NCBI GenBank assembly: GCA_036925085.1
Contig: JAUPFP010000014.1
Coordinates: 2,297,501-2,361,500, forward strand
DNA from: Brachycybe producta
Taxonomy: Eukaryota; Arthropoda; Diplopoda; Playtdesmida; Andrognathidae
Length of the DNA stretch: 64,000 nt
Direction of reading: 5' to 3'
The notes beneath the pieces were generated by a model. The model was not told the DNA's origin, did not search any database, and saw only the letters and a list, made by a program, of their open reading frames with translations. A program made the position numbers and the translations under genes. Shown here one piece after another: positions 21,279 to 32,810 of this stretch. Each line of letters begins with the position of its first letter. The first letter of the stretch is position 1.

Positions 21279-22376
21279 TTAAGAGGGTTACAAAGTAGAT
21301 TAATTCCTAAACATATTCATAGATGGTGCTCGCATCGTTGGTTATTATGTATATAGGACATATGGTAATTTTTTTGCTATGTATTAGAGGCTACAACGGA
21401 CAAATTTTTTCCGCCATCTTGGATGTCCGTTAGCGTGATTTAAGTCACCAACGTATTTTATTTGCTTTTTTCTAGCAAATTTTTTTAAATTTTGAAAAAA
21501 ATAAATATAAAAATAAAAGATTTAGCGAAATTTCGTAATAAAATAACAATTTTAGTTAGGGAAGACACTATAAAACAAAAACGTAAACGAAATCATTCAC
21601 CTTATATACGGCGATTTGTGTGGCAATTTTTGACTGAAAAATCGCTACTAAAGGTAGATTTTTTTATATTTTATTGTTCTTTGCACTTAAAATTCTTACC
21701 TTAATCGGAAATCTTCTATGTAGGGTTGGTTATTCTTTTTAAAACGACGTCGTTTTCGATCGAAGCGGTGGAAAAATGGCGTCGTTTTCAACTTTCTCAA
21801 ACGGCGTTAAACCGCTTCTGCGCATGCGCGCTCATTTCGATTCAAACGAAATTCAAATACGTACTCTCTAACCAGGCCTTGACTGAATCAGATTCTTATT
21901 GATTGAGTTTTACTTCAATATAAAAATAAACGTAAGCAATTAGGTAATAAAATTTGATTGTTCTTATAGAAAACAAATAAATCTACCACCACATTTTTTT
22001 ATTTTACTATTATCTCCTTTGCAAAAATAAGATAATGGATACCAAATATGTAGCTTTTTTTCTTCTATGAGATTTTGCATAGGGAAAAAAAACACCTTTT
22101 TAAATACTTAATTAAAAATATTTAAAGGGAGATTTAAAGTCTGAAAAATCATTAATCTGTTCCATTAAACAATCTAATATTTATTACAGTTTTAATCACA
22201 TTTTAAAAATTTATATGTCTCCAGATAATGGCTACCAAACCTAACTGTATGTTTGAAATTTAAATTAGCATTATGTCTATGCTAATTCAATACAAGTGGC
22301 GCCTCTGATGTCAGACACTGCAATCAATGTCGTCTGTCAAAAGAAAACGTCCGTGACGCTTCTGTAACCCTCTTAA
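21279..22376. mobile_element. Family G-type 1.1-kb element with TTAA ends
   Basis: TTAAGAGGGTTACA at the left and its inverse TGTAACCCTCTTAA at the right; the TIR is about 14 bp. The interior includes AAAACGACGTCGTTTT and CTGCGCATGCGCG (an NRF1-like palindrome) near 21740-21830. The terminal letters match the foldback at 22492, whose ends are TTAAGAGGTTACATC, so both belong to one terminal type. No transposase was recognised. Confidence 0.6.
21556..21653 (+). CDS. Weak exon-like stretch inside the TTAA element
   Basis: ATTTTAG precedes and AAAG/GTAGAT follows a 98-base open stretch that encodes REDTIKQKRKRNHSPYIRR followed by FVWQFLTEKSLLK. It is basic and not obviously low-complexity, so it could be a remnant of a transposase exon or a host exon. 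No family is recognised, and splice-like AG and GT pairs are frequent by chance. Confidence 0.2.
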
Positions 22377-22491
22377 GAAACATGGCAGCAAAACAGAGAA
22401 ATTGACACACATATGGGATGATTTGCAGTAGAAAGAAGAAAATAACCCCAGCAATCATAGCCATGTGAACCGAAATATATATTAAGAGGTT

Positions 22492-23316
22492 ACATCACTA
22501 AATGACTTCGAAATATCTCAGCAAAGAGCGCTATAGCATTGTTTTTCTATTGAACCCATTGACCCCAATGTTAAAGAAAAAATGTTATTTTTTAAAATAC
22601 ACCACAGTCGCGGCGGCAATATGTTTATTTGTCATGTTTAAACTTGTCCAATTTTGATGGTTCAAAGTGCAATGTGCACCTTAAATATATGCTGATCGAG
22701 TGATAGAATGACAAAAAATTGGTAAGTGCGGTTCTATTTTTTAAAAAGTAATTCAAAATCGCGAATTTCTAACTCGTATGTTAAACTCCATTGAATAACC
22801 CCAAATAAGAAAAGAAAAACCATTAAAATGCTCGTAAAAATACGTAAAAATAATTTTTAAAAATCAGGAAAAAAAAAGTCAGCACGTGCGCCAATGTGTT
22901 GGCTTCACTGTGGTTTAATTGTGGTTTTTTAAAAATTATTTCTACGTATTTTACGAGCATTTTAATGGATGTTTTTTTTTCATATTTGGGCGTACTCAAT
23001 GGAGTATAACATAAGAGTTAGACAGTCGCGATTTTGAAATAGTTTTTAAAAATAGAACCACACTTACCATTTTTTTGTCATTCTATCACTCGATCAGCAT
23101 ATATTTAAGGTGCACATTGCACTTTGAACCATCAAAATTTGACAAGTTTAAATATGAAAAAATAAACATATTGCCGCCACGACTGTGGTGTATTTTAAAA
23201 ATTAACATTTCTTCTTTAACATTGGGTCTATGGCAGACTATGGGGCTCAATAGAAAAACGATGCTAGCGCTCTATGTGGAGATTTTTCGAAGTCATTTTA
23301 CGATGTAGATTCTTAA
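22492..23316. mobile_element. Family G foldback, ~370-bp arms, TTAA ends
   Basis: Arms at about 22492-22865 and 22922-23316 are inverted copies. Landmarks in both: ACTTCGAAAT near the end, GGTGCACATTGCACTTTGAA / its inverse, AATATATGCTGATCGAGTG, and TTTTACGAGCATTTTAATGG at the inner end. The ends read TTAAGAGGTTACATC and GATGTAGATTCTTAA. A half copy lies at 44340-44747. Confidence 0.82.
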
Positions 23317-23820
23317 CGTAAAAAAAGTAAATATGTGATATGGTGAAACATTGCAATCCATACCGAGAGAACCATGGGCATGTGTAAGAAACAAGAGAAA
23401 CAAGCATTGTAAACAGGGCTAACATAGCAAAATGTTAGAGAAGAAAGAAAAAAACACATGCATTGCACACCCACCCATAACATAACATTCTCAAGCAATA
23501 CCACTCTTATTGAAAACATCAATAGAGATGCGAAAATGTAATGGAACTTGTTGTTGTTTGGTGCTGGGTATGTTTTTTTTCTTTTCTTTCTTCTTTCGTG
23601 GTGGAAAGACATAGCAAAGCTAGCAAAGCAAGTAACAAACACATAAGCAATTCAATGCCCAATGTAATCTTTTGGCATTCTGACTTTTCAATTTTATTGC
23701 TACACATTGAGTGAGTGAAATCTGCAGCCGTTGGGGTTTTTTTCTCTCTCTCTTTCTCTCTTCTTTTCTCATTGTTTGGGCAACAGTTAAACTTGTGATA
23801 AACTCAATTTCCCTACACAC

Positions 23821-23912
<92 letters not shown>

Positions 23913-24147
23913 TGGGTTCACTTTTTCTTCAATTTCGATGAGAATTACATGAAGGGGTTGAGGATGGAAGTTGGGAGGTTTGTTGTCAGGCCCATTTTTC
24001 TACGATCTGTTGTTGTTTGTCAGTTTGTTCTTTCGAAACAGACAAAAAACACAATACGAGTTTTGAAACAAGTCATCTTATTTTTCTTTACTCAATTTCA
24101 TTTCGTTCGTTTTTTTTTTTTCGTTCTTATATTGGTATGGAAAACGG
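23317..24147. other. No gene recognised; includes (TA)n
   Basis: Overlapping ORFs at 23313-23910 are Tyr-Ile runs from the TA tract or lack recognisable character. A CT-rich stretch is at 23742-23766. Confidence 0.45.
23826..23907. repeat. (TA)n microsatellite, about 82 bp
   Basis: Uninterrupted alternating TA, flanked by ACACACAAA on the left and TACACATTGG on the right. It can extrude as a hairpin and is probably variable in length. Confidence 0.95.
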
Positions 24148-24156
24148 AGGTAAAAC

Positions 24157-24363
24157 ACAGGCAGTTAGAAATAGAAGAGAACCTTCAGTTGGCTCCGCCC
24201 TTGTTATGACGACCGGTAACTTCTAATTGGTTTGTTGTGTGGTTCGACGTTGAAAATGGCGGAGCATGTGACGTCAAACTACAGAACCAACCAATTAGAA
24301 GTTGCCGGTCATCATAAAAAGGGCGGAGCCAACTGAAGTTCTCTCCTATTTCTAACTGCCTGT
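24157..24363. mobile_element. Family A MITE, full length, perfect 9-bp duplication
   Basis: ACAGGCAGTTAGAAATAG to CTATTTCTAACTGCCTGT, flanked by aggtaaaac at 24148-24156 and 24364-24372. Both arms share the private GTTAGAAATAG variant and the CTTCAGTTGGC class. The CRE TGACGTCA is intact; the second GC box is decayed to ATGGCGGAGC. Confidence 0.95.
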
Positions 24364-24547
24364 AGGTAAAACTGAACTGCTTTCATAAGTAACTCATTTA
24401 CAGTTGCTAGAGATTGTTGCTCGTTGCAAGCTTACATTGTTGCCTAAAGAAACATTCGGTAACAACCGGTAACTTTTTTCAAGAAACATGGGAACATCAA
24501 GGCCTACACCTCGTTGTTGCTTCAGTGAGAACGCAGCTTTTACATTC

Positions 24548-25224
24548 TTAAGCCCCGCTATTACACTAGCAAATCTCCAATGCAATTCAACTTGCAATGC
24601 AACCTGTGATGTGACTTGCAACTAGAACTTTGTAATAAACTTCTATATCACACTATGCAACCTATAGTTCCAATCAAGTTTTCAAAACTTCGTTTATGTC
24701 AAGGGGCCGACACATTCAGGGGTGAATCTCGTACGGTATTCAGGAAGCCATTTTACTTTTAATCCGCGTTTTACTGAATTTTAAAATTTCAATTCTATTC
24801 TGGATTATGCAAGTAAAATGCAGCTAAAAAGTCAAATGACTTTCCATCCACACGATGATCTGCTGTGAATCTTAGTGAAAATCGTACATGATTTCTGTTC
24901 AATGTCTGCCCCTCTTGGTTTGTGTCCATATTGTGATCAACTAACAGGAAGTTCATAAACCAGGAAGTCATGAAATCGGGAATTCGTTCACTGTTACCAT
25001 ATGTAATTTCCGGCAAACGGCCTGATTGGTTGTTTGTCAGAAAGTTTACTTGAAAAGTCTCTCAAAGTTGAACCAGTGCAACTCAATGAGACTGAGTTTG
25101 ACACTAGTTGAAAGGAAAGTTTTATCAAGTTGCATGACGTCATATCACACCATAAACATTGAAGTTGCATGTCACACTGCACATTTTATTGCATCAAAAG
25201 TTGCTAGTGTGATAGGGGCTTTAG
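24548..25224. mobile_element. K-type MITE, CACACTAGC ends
   Basis: Begins TTAAGCCCCGCTATTACAC then TAGCAAAT; ends TTGCTAGTGTGATAGGGGC then TTTAG, the inverse. GCAATGCAACCTG / AAGTTGCATG words pair within it. The inner part contains the GGGTGAATCTCGTACGG motif. No coding sequence recognised. Confidence 0.65.
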
Positions 25225-26419
25225 CTATATTTGTTTCGAGTCATATTCACTGTTTTAGTGAATTTTCTCGCTGGCTTTCATTCCAAGTAAATGGACAGCC
25301 ATGCAATATAATGAGTGTCAATGGCTGAACTTCCTTAACAACAACAAAAAAAACGGGGTTCATGGAGCTGTAGATTGTGATAATTGAGCTTTAGGAATGT
25401 ATTTATGGAGGGGGGGGGGGGGACAATATGTGTGTGTTGTACACATATTTCACGGAAGATGGACTTAGCATTTCTGGACGAAAATTGTCTCTTGGATGAT
25501 GATCATGATGATGATGATGATGATCATCATCATCATTATTATTATTATATAGAGGTTTACCATTATTGTTCCCAACTTCCAATGGTTTCCAAGATAGAAA
25601 GAGAGACAACACAACATAAGTAAAAATAAATGGTGATATTCCGGGAAGAAAAAAAAGAGAAGACATTCTGAGCCTCAAATGTATATGATGATGACCATTT
25701 TTTTGTTATCTTGGTATCTTTTTTGACGGAAAATATAGTTGAGTCTACCATAATAATAATAATAATGGTCAAGAAAATAAGGTGCAATATGATACACAAC
25801 TGCAGTGTTTTTCTCAATCCATTTCTTGTTATTCGTTTTGCTTCAGTAAAGGATTTTTTAAAAGCTTTTTCCCTTGTGGCTTATTATTCGAAGGAAAATG
25901 ATTGTTGAGGAGGAGGAAGAGGACGGGTTTTTGTTGACTTTTCTTGCGACTCTTGGGTTCATTTTGAGTCGTCGTCGTCGTCGTCGTCTCTCGATGTTAT
26001 TATTAAACCGAGGGTTTTTTTCTTCTTCTTTTGTCGTACGGCGTGGTGTGTGTGTGGAGGGGGATGTCACTTAGTTCTGCTGTTGCTCGTTATTGTTGTT
26101 GTTGTGTTTTTTTTCATTGATGAGACACCGAAAAAAATAAAAGGTGTTCTCTTAAAAGGTAGGCAAGCGTGAAAACGACTTTAGTTGAGAGAGAGATCAT
26201 CAGACACACGACACTTCTTCTTATTCTTCAAAGAGTCTTTTTTTTTCATCATCATCATCATCATCATCTTCTTCTTTATCTAATCTTCACAAATTCTCGC
26301 AATCTTATCTTTTAATTTTCACGTTAAGGTCGTTTCTAATAACTTAATAAAGTTGTAACGAGGTTTTTCTTCTTCTTCTACTTCTTTTTTTCCAATCAAA
26401 GAGATTTTTTGGTCAAGAA
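25225..26419. other. No gene; many triplet microsatellites
   Basis: G13 tract at 25410-25422, (GAT)n/(ATC)n at 25495-25545, (AAT)n at 25751-25766, GAGGAGGAAGAGG near 25910, (GTC)n at 25968-25988, (ATC)n at 26248-26270. The ORFs are His/Asp, Arg or Ser runs derived from them. Confidence 0.5.
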
Positions 26420-26428
26420 CATATGAAG

Positions 26429-26825
26429 ACAAGCCTATCTGTAGACAGCTTCAGAATTTCTTTGGCTCCGCCTTTTTATGAGCGTCAGAACGAATATCAA
26501 CCGATTAGAAATAAAAAAAAGGGCGGAGCATGTGACATCTATTAAGAAACCAATTAGAAATTGATGACGCTCTTAAAAGGGCGGAGCCAAAGAAATTCTG
26601 AAACTGTTTACAGAACAGGCAATTAGAAAACGGGACATACAGAAGTTGGCTCCGCCCTTTTTATGACAACGGGTAAATTCTAATTAGTTGGTTATGTAGT
26701 CTGACGTCACATGCTCCGCCCTTTTCAACAACAAACCAATTAGAAGTTGCCGGTCGTCATAAAAAGGGCGGAGCCAACTTCTGTTCATCCCGATTTCTAA
26801 TTGCCTGTGTTTACAGATGGCCTGT
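26429..26825. mobile_element. Family A variant MITE hosting a second family A copy
   Basis: The ends ACAAGCCTATCTGTAGACAG and the inverse CTGTTTACAGATGGCCTGT pair, as do the arms CTTCAGAATTTCTTTGGC and their inverse. Flanking 9-mers catatgaag (26420-26428) and catttgaag (26826-26834) match at 8 of 9. The interior is interrupted near the right end by 26615-26808. Confidence 0.88.
26615..26808. mobile_element. Family A MITE nested in another family A MITE
   Basis: ACAGGCAATTAGAAAACGGG to TTTCTAATTGCCTGT with the perfect duplication gtttacaga at 26606-26614 and 26809-26817. The core has TGACGTCA and the GC boxes; the stretch around the second CCAAT box is shortened (CAACAACAAACCAATTAG). Confidence 0.95.
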
Positions 26826-26887
26826 CATTTGAAGTGTGTTGGCTACTTAAGAATTGCAAGTAGATTATTTATTTTGTTGATGTAGTA

Positions 26888-27125
26888 TTAGATGGCGCCA
26901 CTAGCCCTCTCTCATAGGGATGTACTGACAATCTTCAGCGCTTGACTCTTCCTTTTTTATCACGTGGCAAACTTTTAATTGCGTCATCGCTATTTCTACA
27001 CGTGTTGTCTTAACTTATATTATTTTCTGGGTATACGTTTGTCCACGTGCTCATAATTAAAGTTGTTTTGGACGCTTTTAGAGCTAAAAGGCTGCATTCG
27101 ATTTCATCTAATTAGCGAGTGTAGT
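26888..27125. repeat. Family H repeat, left two-thirds
   Basis: Begins TTAGATGGCGCCACTAGCCC and passes through CACGTGGCAAACTTTTAATT, GCGTCATCGCTATTTCT, TTTGTCCACGTGCTC and TTTTGGACGCTTTTAGAGC, to GAGTGTAGTTGG, where a family E element begins. Same unit as 28690 (reversed), 35229 and 50588. Confidence 0.7.
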
Positions 27126-27530
27126 TGGAGCCCTGCTGCAGAGGATTTTTGCAAAATTTTTTTAATCTCGACATGCCAACTTTAATCTCGACATGTCGAC
27201 TTTTAATCACTTATTCAGCCATGTTAATTATGCCATGTTGCGCGCACCATACTCTAATAATTTAAATTATTGCAAGCGCCCTCTTGTAGCAGCAATAATT
27301 TAATTATTAAGAGTATGGTGCGCACAACATGGCATAATTAATATGTGGCCGAATAAAAGAGATTAAAAGTCGACATGTTGAGTTTTATAAAAAAAAAATT
27401 ATTCTGGAAAAAGTCGACATGTCGATATTCTGGAAAAAAAGTCGACATGTCGATATTCTGGGGGAAAAAAAGTCGACATGTCGATATTATGGGGGAAAAA
27501 AAGTCGACATGTCGATATTCTATTTTTTCT
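27126..27530. mobile_element. Family E palindromic element, right end lost
   Basis: Begins GGAGCCCTGCTGCAGAGGA. A central hairpin has arms CCATGTTAATTATGCCATG and CATGGCATAATTAA around GCGCCCTCTTGTAGC. The right side repeats AAAGTCGACATGTCGATATT four times. The closing GGGCTCCGTA is absent. Confidence 0.7.
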
Positions 27531-28179
27531 GTTGAATTCAAATGAGGTGAAGGCAATCTGGTTATTCTGAATGGAGGTGAGGTTTTTCTTTTGTTATATT
27601 ATATTTTGAAAAGAAAAAAAAAAAAAGAGAAATCATTTTCGGTACAATACAAAAAGGAACTTCATGTTTTGTGATTGACCCGTTCGTTGGTTGACTATTT
27701 GGGAGGAAAAACCTTTTTTTTTTTTGGATTTAGAAACGATAAAACTTCGAAGGACGACAACTTTTATTGATGTCTTTTAGGCATTTTGGAATAAGAAGAA
27801 GAAAAAAGCGAATTGCAATGTATGGTGGTGGTTGGTGGTGGTTGAGGGTCGATCGACAACCTCCACTTTTACGTTTTCAGTTTGATCTCTTCCTGTGTCT
27901 ACCGTGGGCCTAATGGAGTTCATGACCTTCTCACTCACTCACTCTCTCTCTCTCTCTTGGTTACTTGCCTTACAATTTAAATATGCGTACAAGGTGTGCT
28001 TCAAAAATGGTTTGAATCCCATTTTAGAAACTTGAAAACCGTCTCTAAAACTTGGCTAATTACAAAGTTAGAAAGGATATTTGAAAGTGTTTTAAAAACT
28101 AGATGAAAATACTTTTTTTTAAAAAGTGGTTCATTTTCTCGTCTAGTTTCTAAAGCACTTCAAATTTCTTTTTTAAGCT
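27531..28179. other. No gene recognised
   Basis: Poly-A tract near 27608, GGTGGTGGTTGG near 27822, TCTC near 27938. The 28080-28165 part has short inverted TCTAGTTTCTAAA motifs seen elsewhere (16540, 19808, 40970). Confidence 0.4.
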
Positions 28180-28580
28180 TGTAGCACACTACATCGGATC
28201 GGATCGGAACGTAACCGAATCGGAATATTTTTATAATAGGCATTTCAATGGAGTCCCGGCTGATGTGGCGTTTCAGATCTAATCCAAGCACAAGCAATTA
28301 GAAATCGGGACGAACAGAAGTTGGCTCCGCTCTTTTTATGACGAACGGCAACTTCTAATTGGTTGGTTATGTAGTCTGACGTCAAATGCTCCGCCCTTTT
28401 CAACGTCGAACCACAGCAACAAACCAATTAGAAGTTGCCGGTCGTCATAAAAAGGGCGGAGCCAACTTCTGTTCGTCCCGATTTCTAATTGCCTGTAATC
28501 CAAGCTAATGTGCGCTACGCCATTGAAATGCTTCTTATCGAAATAATCCGATTCGTTCCGATCCGATATAGTGTGCTACA
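28180..28580. mobile_element. Family I MITE interrupted by family A
   Basis: Left end TGTAGCACACTACATCGG then ATCGGATCGGAAC; right end the inverse, CCGATCCGATATAGTGTGC then TACA. Internal arms GGCATTTCAATGGAG / CCATTGAAATGC also pair. The element is split by the family A copy at 28290-28496. A second copy lies at 51242. Confidence 0.78.
28290..28496. mobile_element. Family A MITE inside family I, perfect 9-bp duplication
   Basis: ACAAGCAATTAGAAATCGGG to GATTTCTAATTGCCTGT, with aatccaagc at 28281-28289 and 28497-28505. The CRE reads TGACGTCA (followed by AATGCTCC). One left terminal base differs from ACAGGC. Confidence 0.95.
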
Positions 28581-28689
28581 ACTGGTTTAATGTTGCTTCT
28601 TGAAATGCAAAATAACGCAATTTCTGTTTTGTTTGTTCAAAAATAAACTTTCTTTGTTTAAAAAGGCGACGTTTAACTGCAAATTTAAG

Positions 28690-29011
28690 AGGGCTTCATA
28701 GAAAAAATACTTGTGTAAATTGCCAGGTAGATGGCGCTTGCAACCCCTCCATAGGTGGCCAAACTACACTCGTCCCCAATAAGTTTAAATCGAATGCTCT
28801 AAAAGCGCCTCCAAAACAACCTTAATTATCAGAGCACGTGGACAAACTTATACCCAGAACATAATATAAGTGAAGAGAGAGAGCACGTGTAGAGAAATAG
28901 CGATGACGCAATTAAAAGTTTGCCACGTTGAAACAAAAAGGAAGTTGAGTCAGAGTTGAAAAGTGTCTGTACTTTTCTATGGGAGGAGGGCTAGTGGCGC
29001 CCTCTAACGCT
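28690..29011. repeat. Family H repeat, reversed, full length
   Basis: TACTTGTGTAAATTGCCAGG, TAGATGGCGC, GCACGTGGACAAACTT, GTGTAGAGAAATAGCGATG and GTTTGCCACG appear in the reverse order of 50588, ending GGGCTAGTGGCGCCCTCTAA. Both ends contain a form of TAGATGGCGCC. No coding frame spans it. Confidence 0.75.
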
Positions 29012-29270
29012 ACATACATGAAATAAATGAAGAACTCGCATTATTAACCCAACTTAAAGCGTTAAAACGTAATCGGTATTTTTGAAAACTGCGGTAATTG
29101 TTTAAAATTTCAAAGATATTGTCATGAAAATATGATTACGAACTTTTACTCTTCTAGTTTCAAATAAAAGTTCGAACTTGTTTCTAGTAAACTAGATAAC
29201 ATTGAAACCCCTTGCATCTGTGTATCAAATTTCTCAAATGTTTCCGTGTTTCAAGTGGAGACAGGCAAGT

Positions 29271-29380
29271 GTGCTCAGCACTAAAATTTCGTTTGACCCG
29301 CGGGCCCTTTTATGACATCAAACCAATTATAAATTGATGGCGCTCATAATAGGGCGGGGCAAACAAAATTTTGCTGCTGT
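29271..29380. mobile_element. Family A variant MITE, short and right end eroded
   Basis: Begins ACAGGCAAGTGTGCTCAGC; the arms CACTAAAATTTCGTTTG and CAAACAAAATTTTG pair. The centre keeps only one CCAATTATAAATTGATG block and the right end stops at GCTGCTGT without GCCTGT. Confidence 0.75.
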
Positions 29381-30361
29381 CAATTAGAGAGATCTGGATA
29401 GGAAAAAAAAAATGTGGAAAATTTGGACGAAGTTATGAATGACCCCCGTTTGTGCCCGTTTTTAATGGACGATGTTTCATAAAGTCTTGAAATGCTTGTG
29501 AACATTAAAAACATTCCTTTCGTGACTGCGCCTTTTGTCTACTAGTTTTCAGTTCACGACTGAAATGACCCTAGTGTCGAGCTCATTTGCATATTGGACT
29601 TTTTGATAAATAACGTCGTTGAATTCGTTCCACGCCCGTTTTTCACTTTTAATATGCAATTTTTTGCAACTACCATAAAAAGACCAATCTTTTGGTGAAA
29701 GTACCACAAATGGCGATGGATTTTTGGTCCTTCTTGTTTTGCATTTTTTTTTTTTTTTTGCTTCTAAGAGCTGCTTAAATTTGTTAAATACATAATTTCA
29801 ATGTCAAGACCTTTTTTGACTCTTTCGTTTATTTATTTCCTCACTTTTGTTCGGTTGAAGATTTTGGTCAAATCATTTCAGATTCCTTACCTAAAGGCCA
29901 TGTTTCCACTTGATGAAAATGATTAAAGAACCTATAGAAACTTGAGCATGTGTACCGCCATCTGCTGCCATAAAGCCATACATGCAATGTTTAATTAAAT
30001 TTGATATTTTCATAAAACATGTGGTCATGAATTACTCCGCAAGCAGCTCAGAGGGCCTGTAACAGAGGGATTGTTTAGTCCTTCCAAATGCAGCTTAGAA
30101 ATGCATTGTCAAAATAAACTTCTATCGCCCGATATCACAATTCCCGATACAAATATAATATTGAAGTTGAATGGCTTCATTAGTATACGAGCCTTGTTCG
30201 ATAACACCTCCTATAAATTCTCTAAATCAGAATGTTCTCCATGCACAACCTCCTGGAAGTAAATTTCGTTGTTGAATTACCCTAGGTACAAATGACCAAA
30301 AATACGAGACCTGTACGTGCGAAATTCTCTTATTTTCTTAGTGTGGTCACCCCCTTAGTGT
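29381..30361. other. No gene recognised
   Basis: Unassigned AT-rich DNA. GGGCCTGTAACAGAGGGA (about 30054) recurs in diverged form near 31591 and 42943, so a low-copy repeat is probably present. The 63-codon ORF at 30071 has no recognisable feature. Confidence 0.4.
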
Positions 30362-30850
30362 GTGACATTTGCCCTAAAGACACTTGCCATACAGACAGTT
30401 ACCTGAAAGCCATTTTTCCCCTAGAGACATTTGCCCTAAAGACACTTGCCCTAAAATCATTTGCTCTAAAGGGACATTTGCCTTGAAATCATTTGCCCTA
30501 AAGGGACATTTGCCTTGAAACCATTTGCCCTAAAGGGACATTTGCCTTGAAACCATTTGCCCTAAAGGGACATTTGCCTTGAAACCGTTTGCCCTAAAGG
30601 GACATTTGCCTTGAAACCGTTTGCCCTAAAGGGACGTTTGCCCTAAAGCGACGTTTGCCCTAAAGCGACGTTTGCCCTAAAGCGACGTTTGCCCTAAAGC
30701 GACGTTTGCCCTAAAGGGACGTTTGCCCTAAAGGGACGTTTGCCCTAAAGGGACGTTTGCCCTAAAGCGACGTTTGTTCTAAAGGGACGTTTGCCCTAAA
30801 GCGACGTTTGTTCTAAAGCGACGTTTGCCCTAAAGCGAGTTTGCCCTAAT
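30362..30850. repeat. Tandem array of TTTGCCCTAAAG units (17 and 32 bp)
   Basis: The left part has a composite 32-bp unit (TTTGCCTTGAAACC plus TTTGCCCTAAAGGGACA); the right part has a 17-bp unit, GTTTGCCCTAAAGCGAC, more than a dozen times. An inverted fragment, TTTTAGGGCAAATGTC, is at about 30954, and a three-unit relative is at 63456. Confidence 0.9.
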
Positions 30851-31830
30851 CAGCAGTCAAAATATGTCATTTGGTGCCTGCAGCGCGTAGAACCTTTTTA
30901 ACATTCTCCACCGAAAGACACTAATCTGCATGAAAAGAGGGAAAAAAAGCGATTTTAGGGCAAATGTCTTTTAGGGAAAATAATTCTAACAATAAAACTG
31001 TCTCCAAACTGAGTATTGAACAATAATTAAAGTTGCAATCACTTCTTGATTGTTGTTGCCAGGTAAATAAGGTCTCTTGGTTGCAATATTCTGCGCAGCT
31101 TGAACGATATTTTTCGACTGCAATAAACAAAATCATGTTGCTTTTGAGCACAACACATCCCCAATGGGGTTTTACCTTAAAGAACCTGATGGAGGGCCAT
31201 GAACCCTTTTTATTTGTCTTTAGTACATAAAAGAATTTTGCCAATCATTCCTACTGTTAACAAACACAAACATCCTTTCTGTGTTTTTGTTGTATACACC
31301 GAGGTTGTACGTGGTACAATATGGGATTCACACATCCAACCCTTTTTTGATGATTATACTTGTGTGGCTTTTTAGCCAAACTATGTTATGGACCCTTTTT
31401 TTTTTCTTTTCTGTTTAACTCTCGGCTCGTGACTTTTGTAACCGCATTCAATGATGGCTTTTGTGGCAAATGAGAAGAACACATTTTTCCATTGCGTCAC
31501 ATTTTTCTTGTGGTTAACTTCGGAATGGACTTTTCGACTTTTCTTGATGTATTTGAATTTTGACAAATTACTCTTTAAAGCAGGCTAAGAAGGGCCTGTG
31601 ACAGATGGACAAAATTAAAAGTACAGCATGTGGAAGTGCATTGTCAAAATATCGAGACATAAAACTCATTAGCAATAGCAATGTGCAGTTGAAATAATAA
31701 TGCATTGTCCTCTGGTAAATCTTAGGAACCATGAATCGGTTCGTACAGAATAAATCTCTCCAATTTTGTTAGTGGGTCCACCTTTCCCTAAGAGAAACCT
31801 GGTTTCACCTTTTTTTAAACTTACGTTGGG
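30851..31830. other. No gene recognised; diverged low-copy repeat
   Basis: GAACAATAATTAAAGTTGC and CCAGGTAAATAAGGTCT (31019-31070) recur near 36950-37010, so the 107-codon minus ORF at 30921-31244 lies in repeat DNA and is not proposed as a gene. Confidence 0.4.
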
Positions 31831-32150
31831 ACTTATACCTTGTAGACACACATGAGTTAAATGAATTCAAATTAAACGTGTTTAGGTGAATTATACGGAA
31901 TCCAGTTAAGGACATGAACACCAAATAAAAATTGACTTTATTATTAATATTTTAAATTAAAATACTAAATCAATATTTTAATGTCAATAGTTTATCTGAT
32001 TATATTTAAGTATTAACTCAGTATTTTCAAGAATATTAACTGAATAAATTGAATTCGACGACATATTGTTTGTTTGTCCTTCACAGGGCTCTGTAGAACT
32101 CATTTATTATTTAAATGCATTTAAATTATCACGTGTGTGTACTCGGTATT
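31831..32150. mobile_element. Family D MITE, full length
   Basis: ATACCTTGTAGACACACATG to ATCACGTGTGTGTACTCGG then TAT. It has all landmarks: TTATACGGAATCCAGTTAAG, AATTGAATTCGACGACATA, CACAGGGCTCTGTAGAAC and TTAAATGCATTTAAATTA. Confidence 0.85.
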
Positions 32151-32810
32151 AGGTTGTCGTAGTTCTTATTTTGAAGCATTTAAAGTCTTTTTTGAAATTG
32201 TAATAACAATTTTGTTAGGTGTTTTTTTTCTTTTTCAAAGAAGAAAACCGTTTGGTCTCTCGGAAAAAAAAAACATTTAAAAGGAGCTAGTGAAGAGCGA
32301 AATCGAAAGAGAATCCCTTTTGTGATACATTGAATCTCTCTCTCGATTGTGCTTTTTTTTTAGGTTTTTTCTTCTTCTGTCAACGATAACTGAGAGAGAG
32401 AGAGTTTTGCCTTTAGGACGTGACATAAAAGAGAGATTTCTGAAATGTGTTCTACACCAAAAACTACTGTACTAGAATACATAATAAAAACAGTTTTAAA
32501 TATGACGATACATTTGATACTAGAGAAGAATATAGTCTTTCGAAGAAGAAGTACAGAGAAAAAGTGATACATTTGTAGAAAATGTAACTCTGTAATGGAT
32601 CAGGATACGGAAATGAGGTCACATAAGAAGAAATCAATGAATTGTGACTGCAATGATGTTACATATACAGTATATATAAAAAGGAAATAATCTAAAAGAA
32701 ATATAACAGAAAAAGGATGGAAGAAGCTGAATCCGAGGACATTTTGCGTTGACAAGTGTTGCACGAATTGAGTCTTGTCGCATTTTGTAACCAACTTTTA
32801 GAAGAAATTC

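Noticed and set aside
23620-23941. Tyr-Ile repeat ORFs
   Set aside because: Translation of the (TA)n tract.
30921-31244. 107-codon minus ORF as a gene
   Set aside because: Part of the same sequence recurs near 36950-37010, so it is low-copy repeat DNA.
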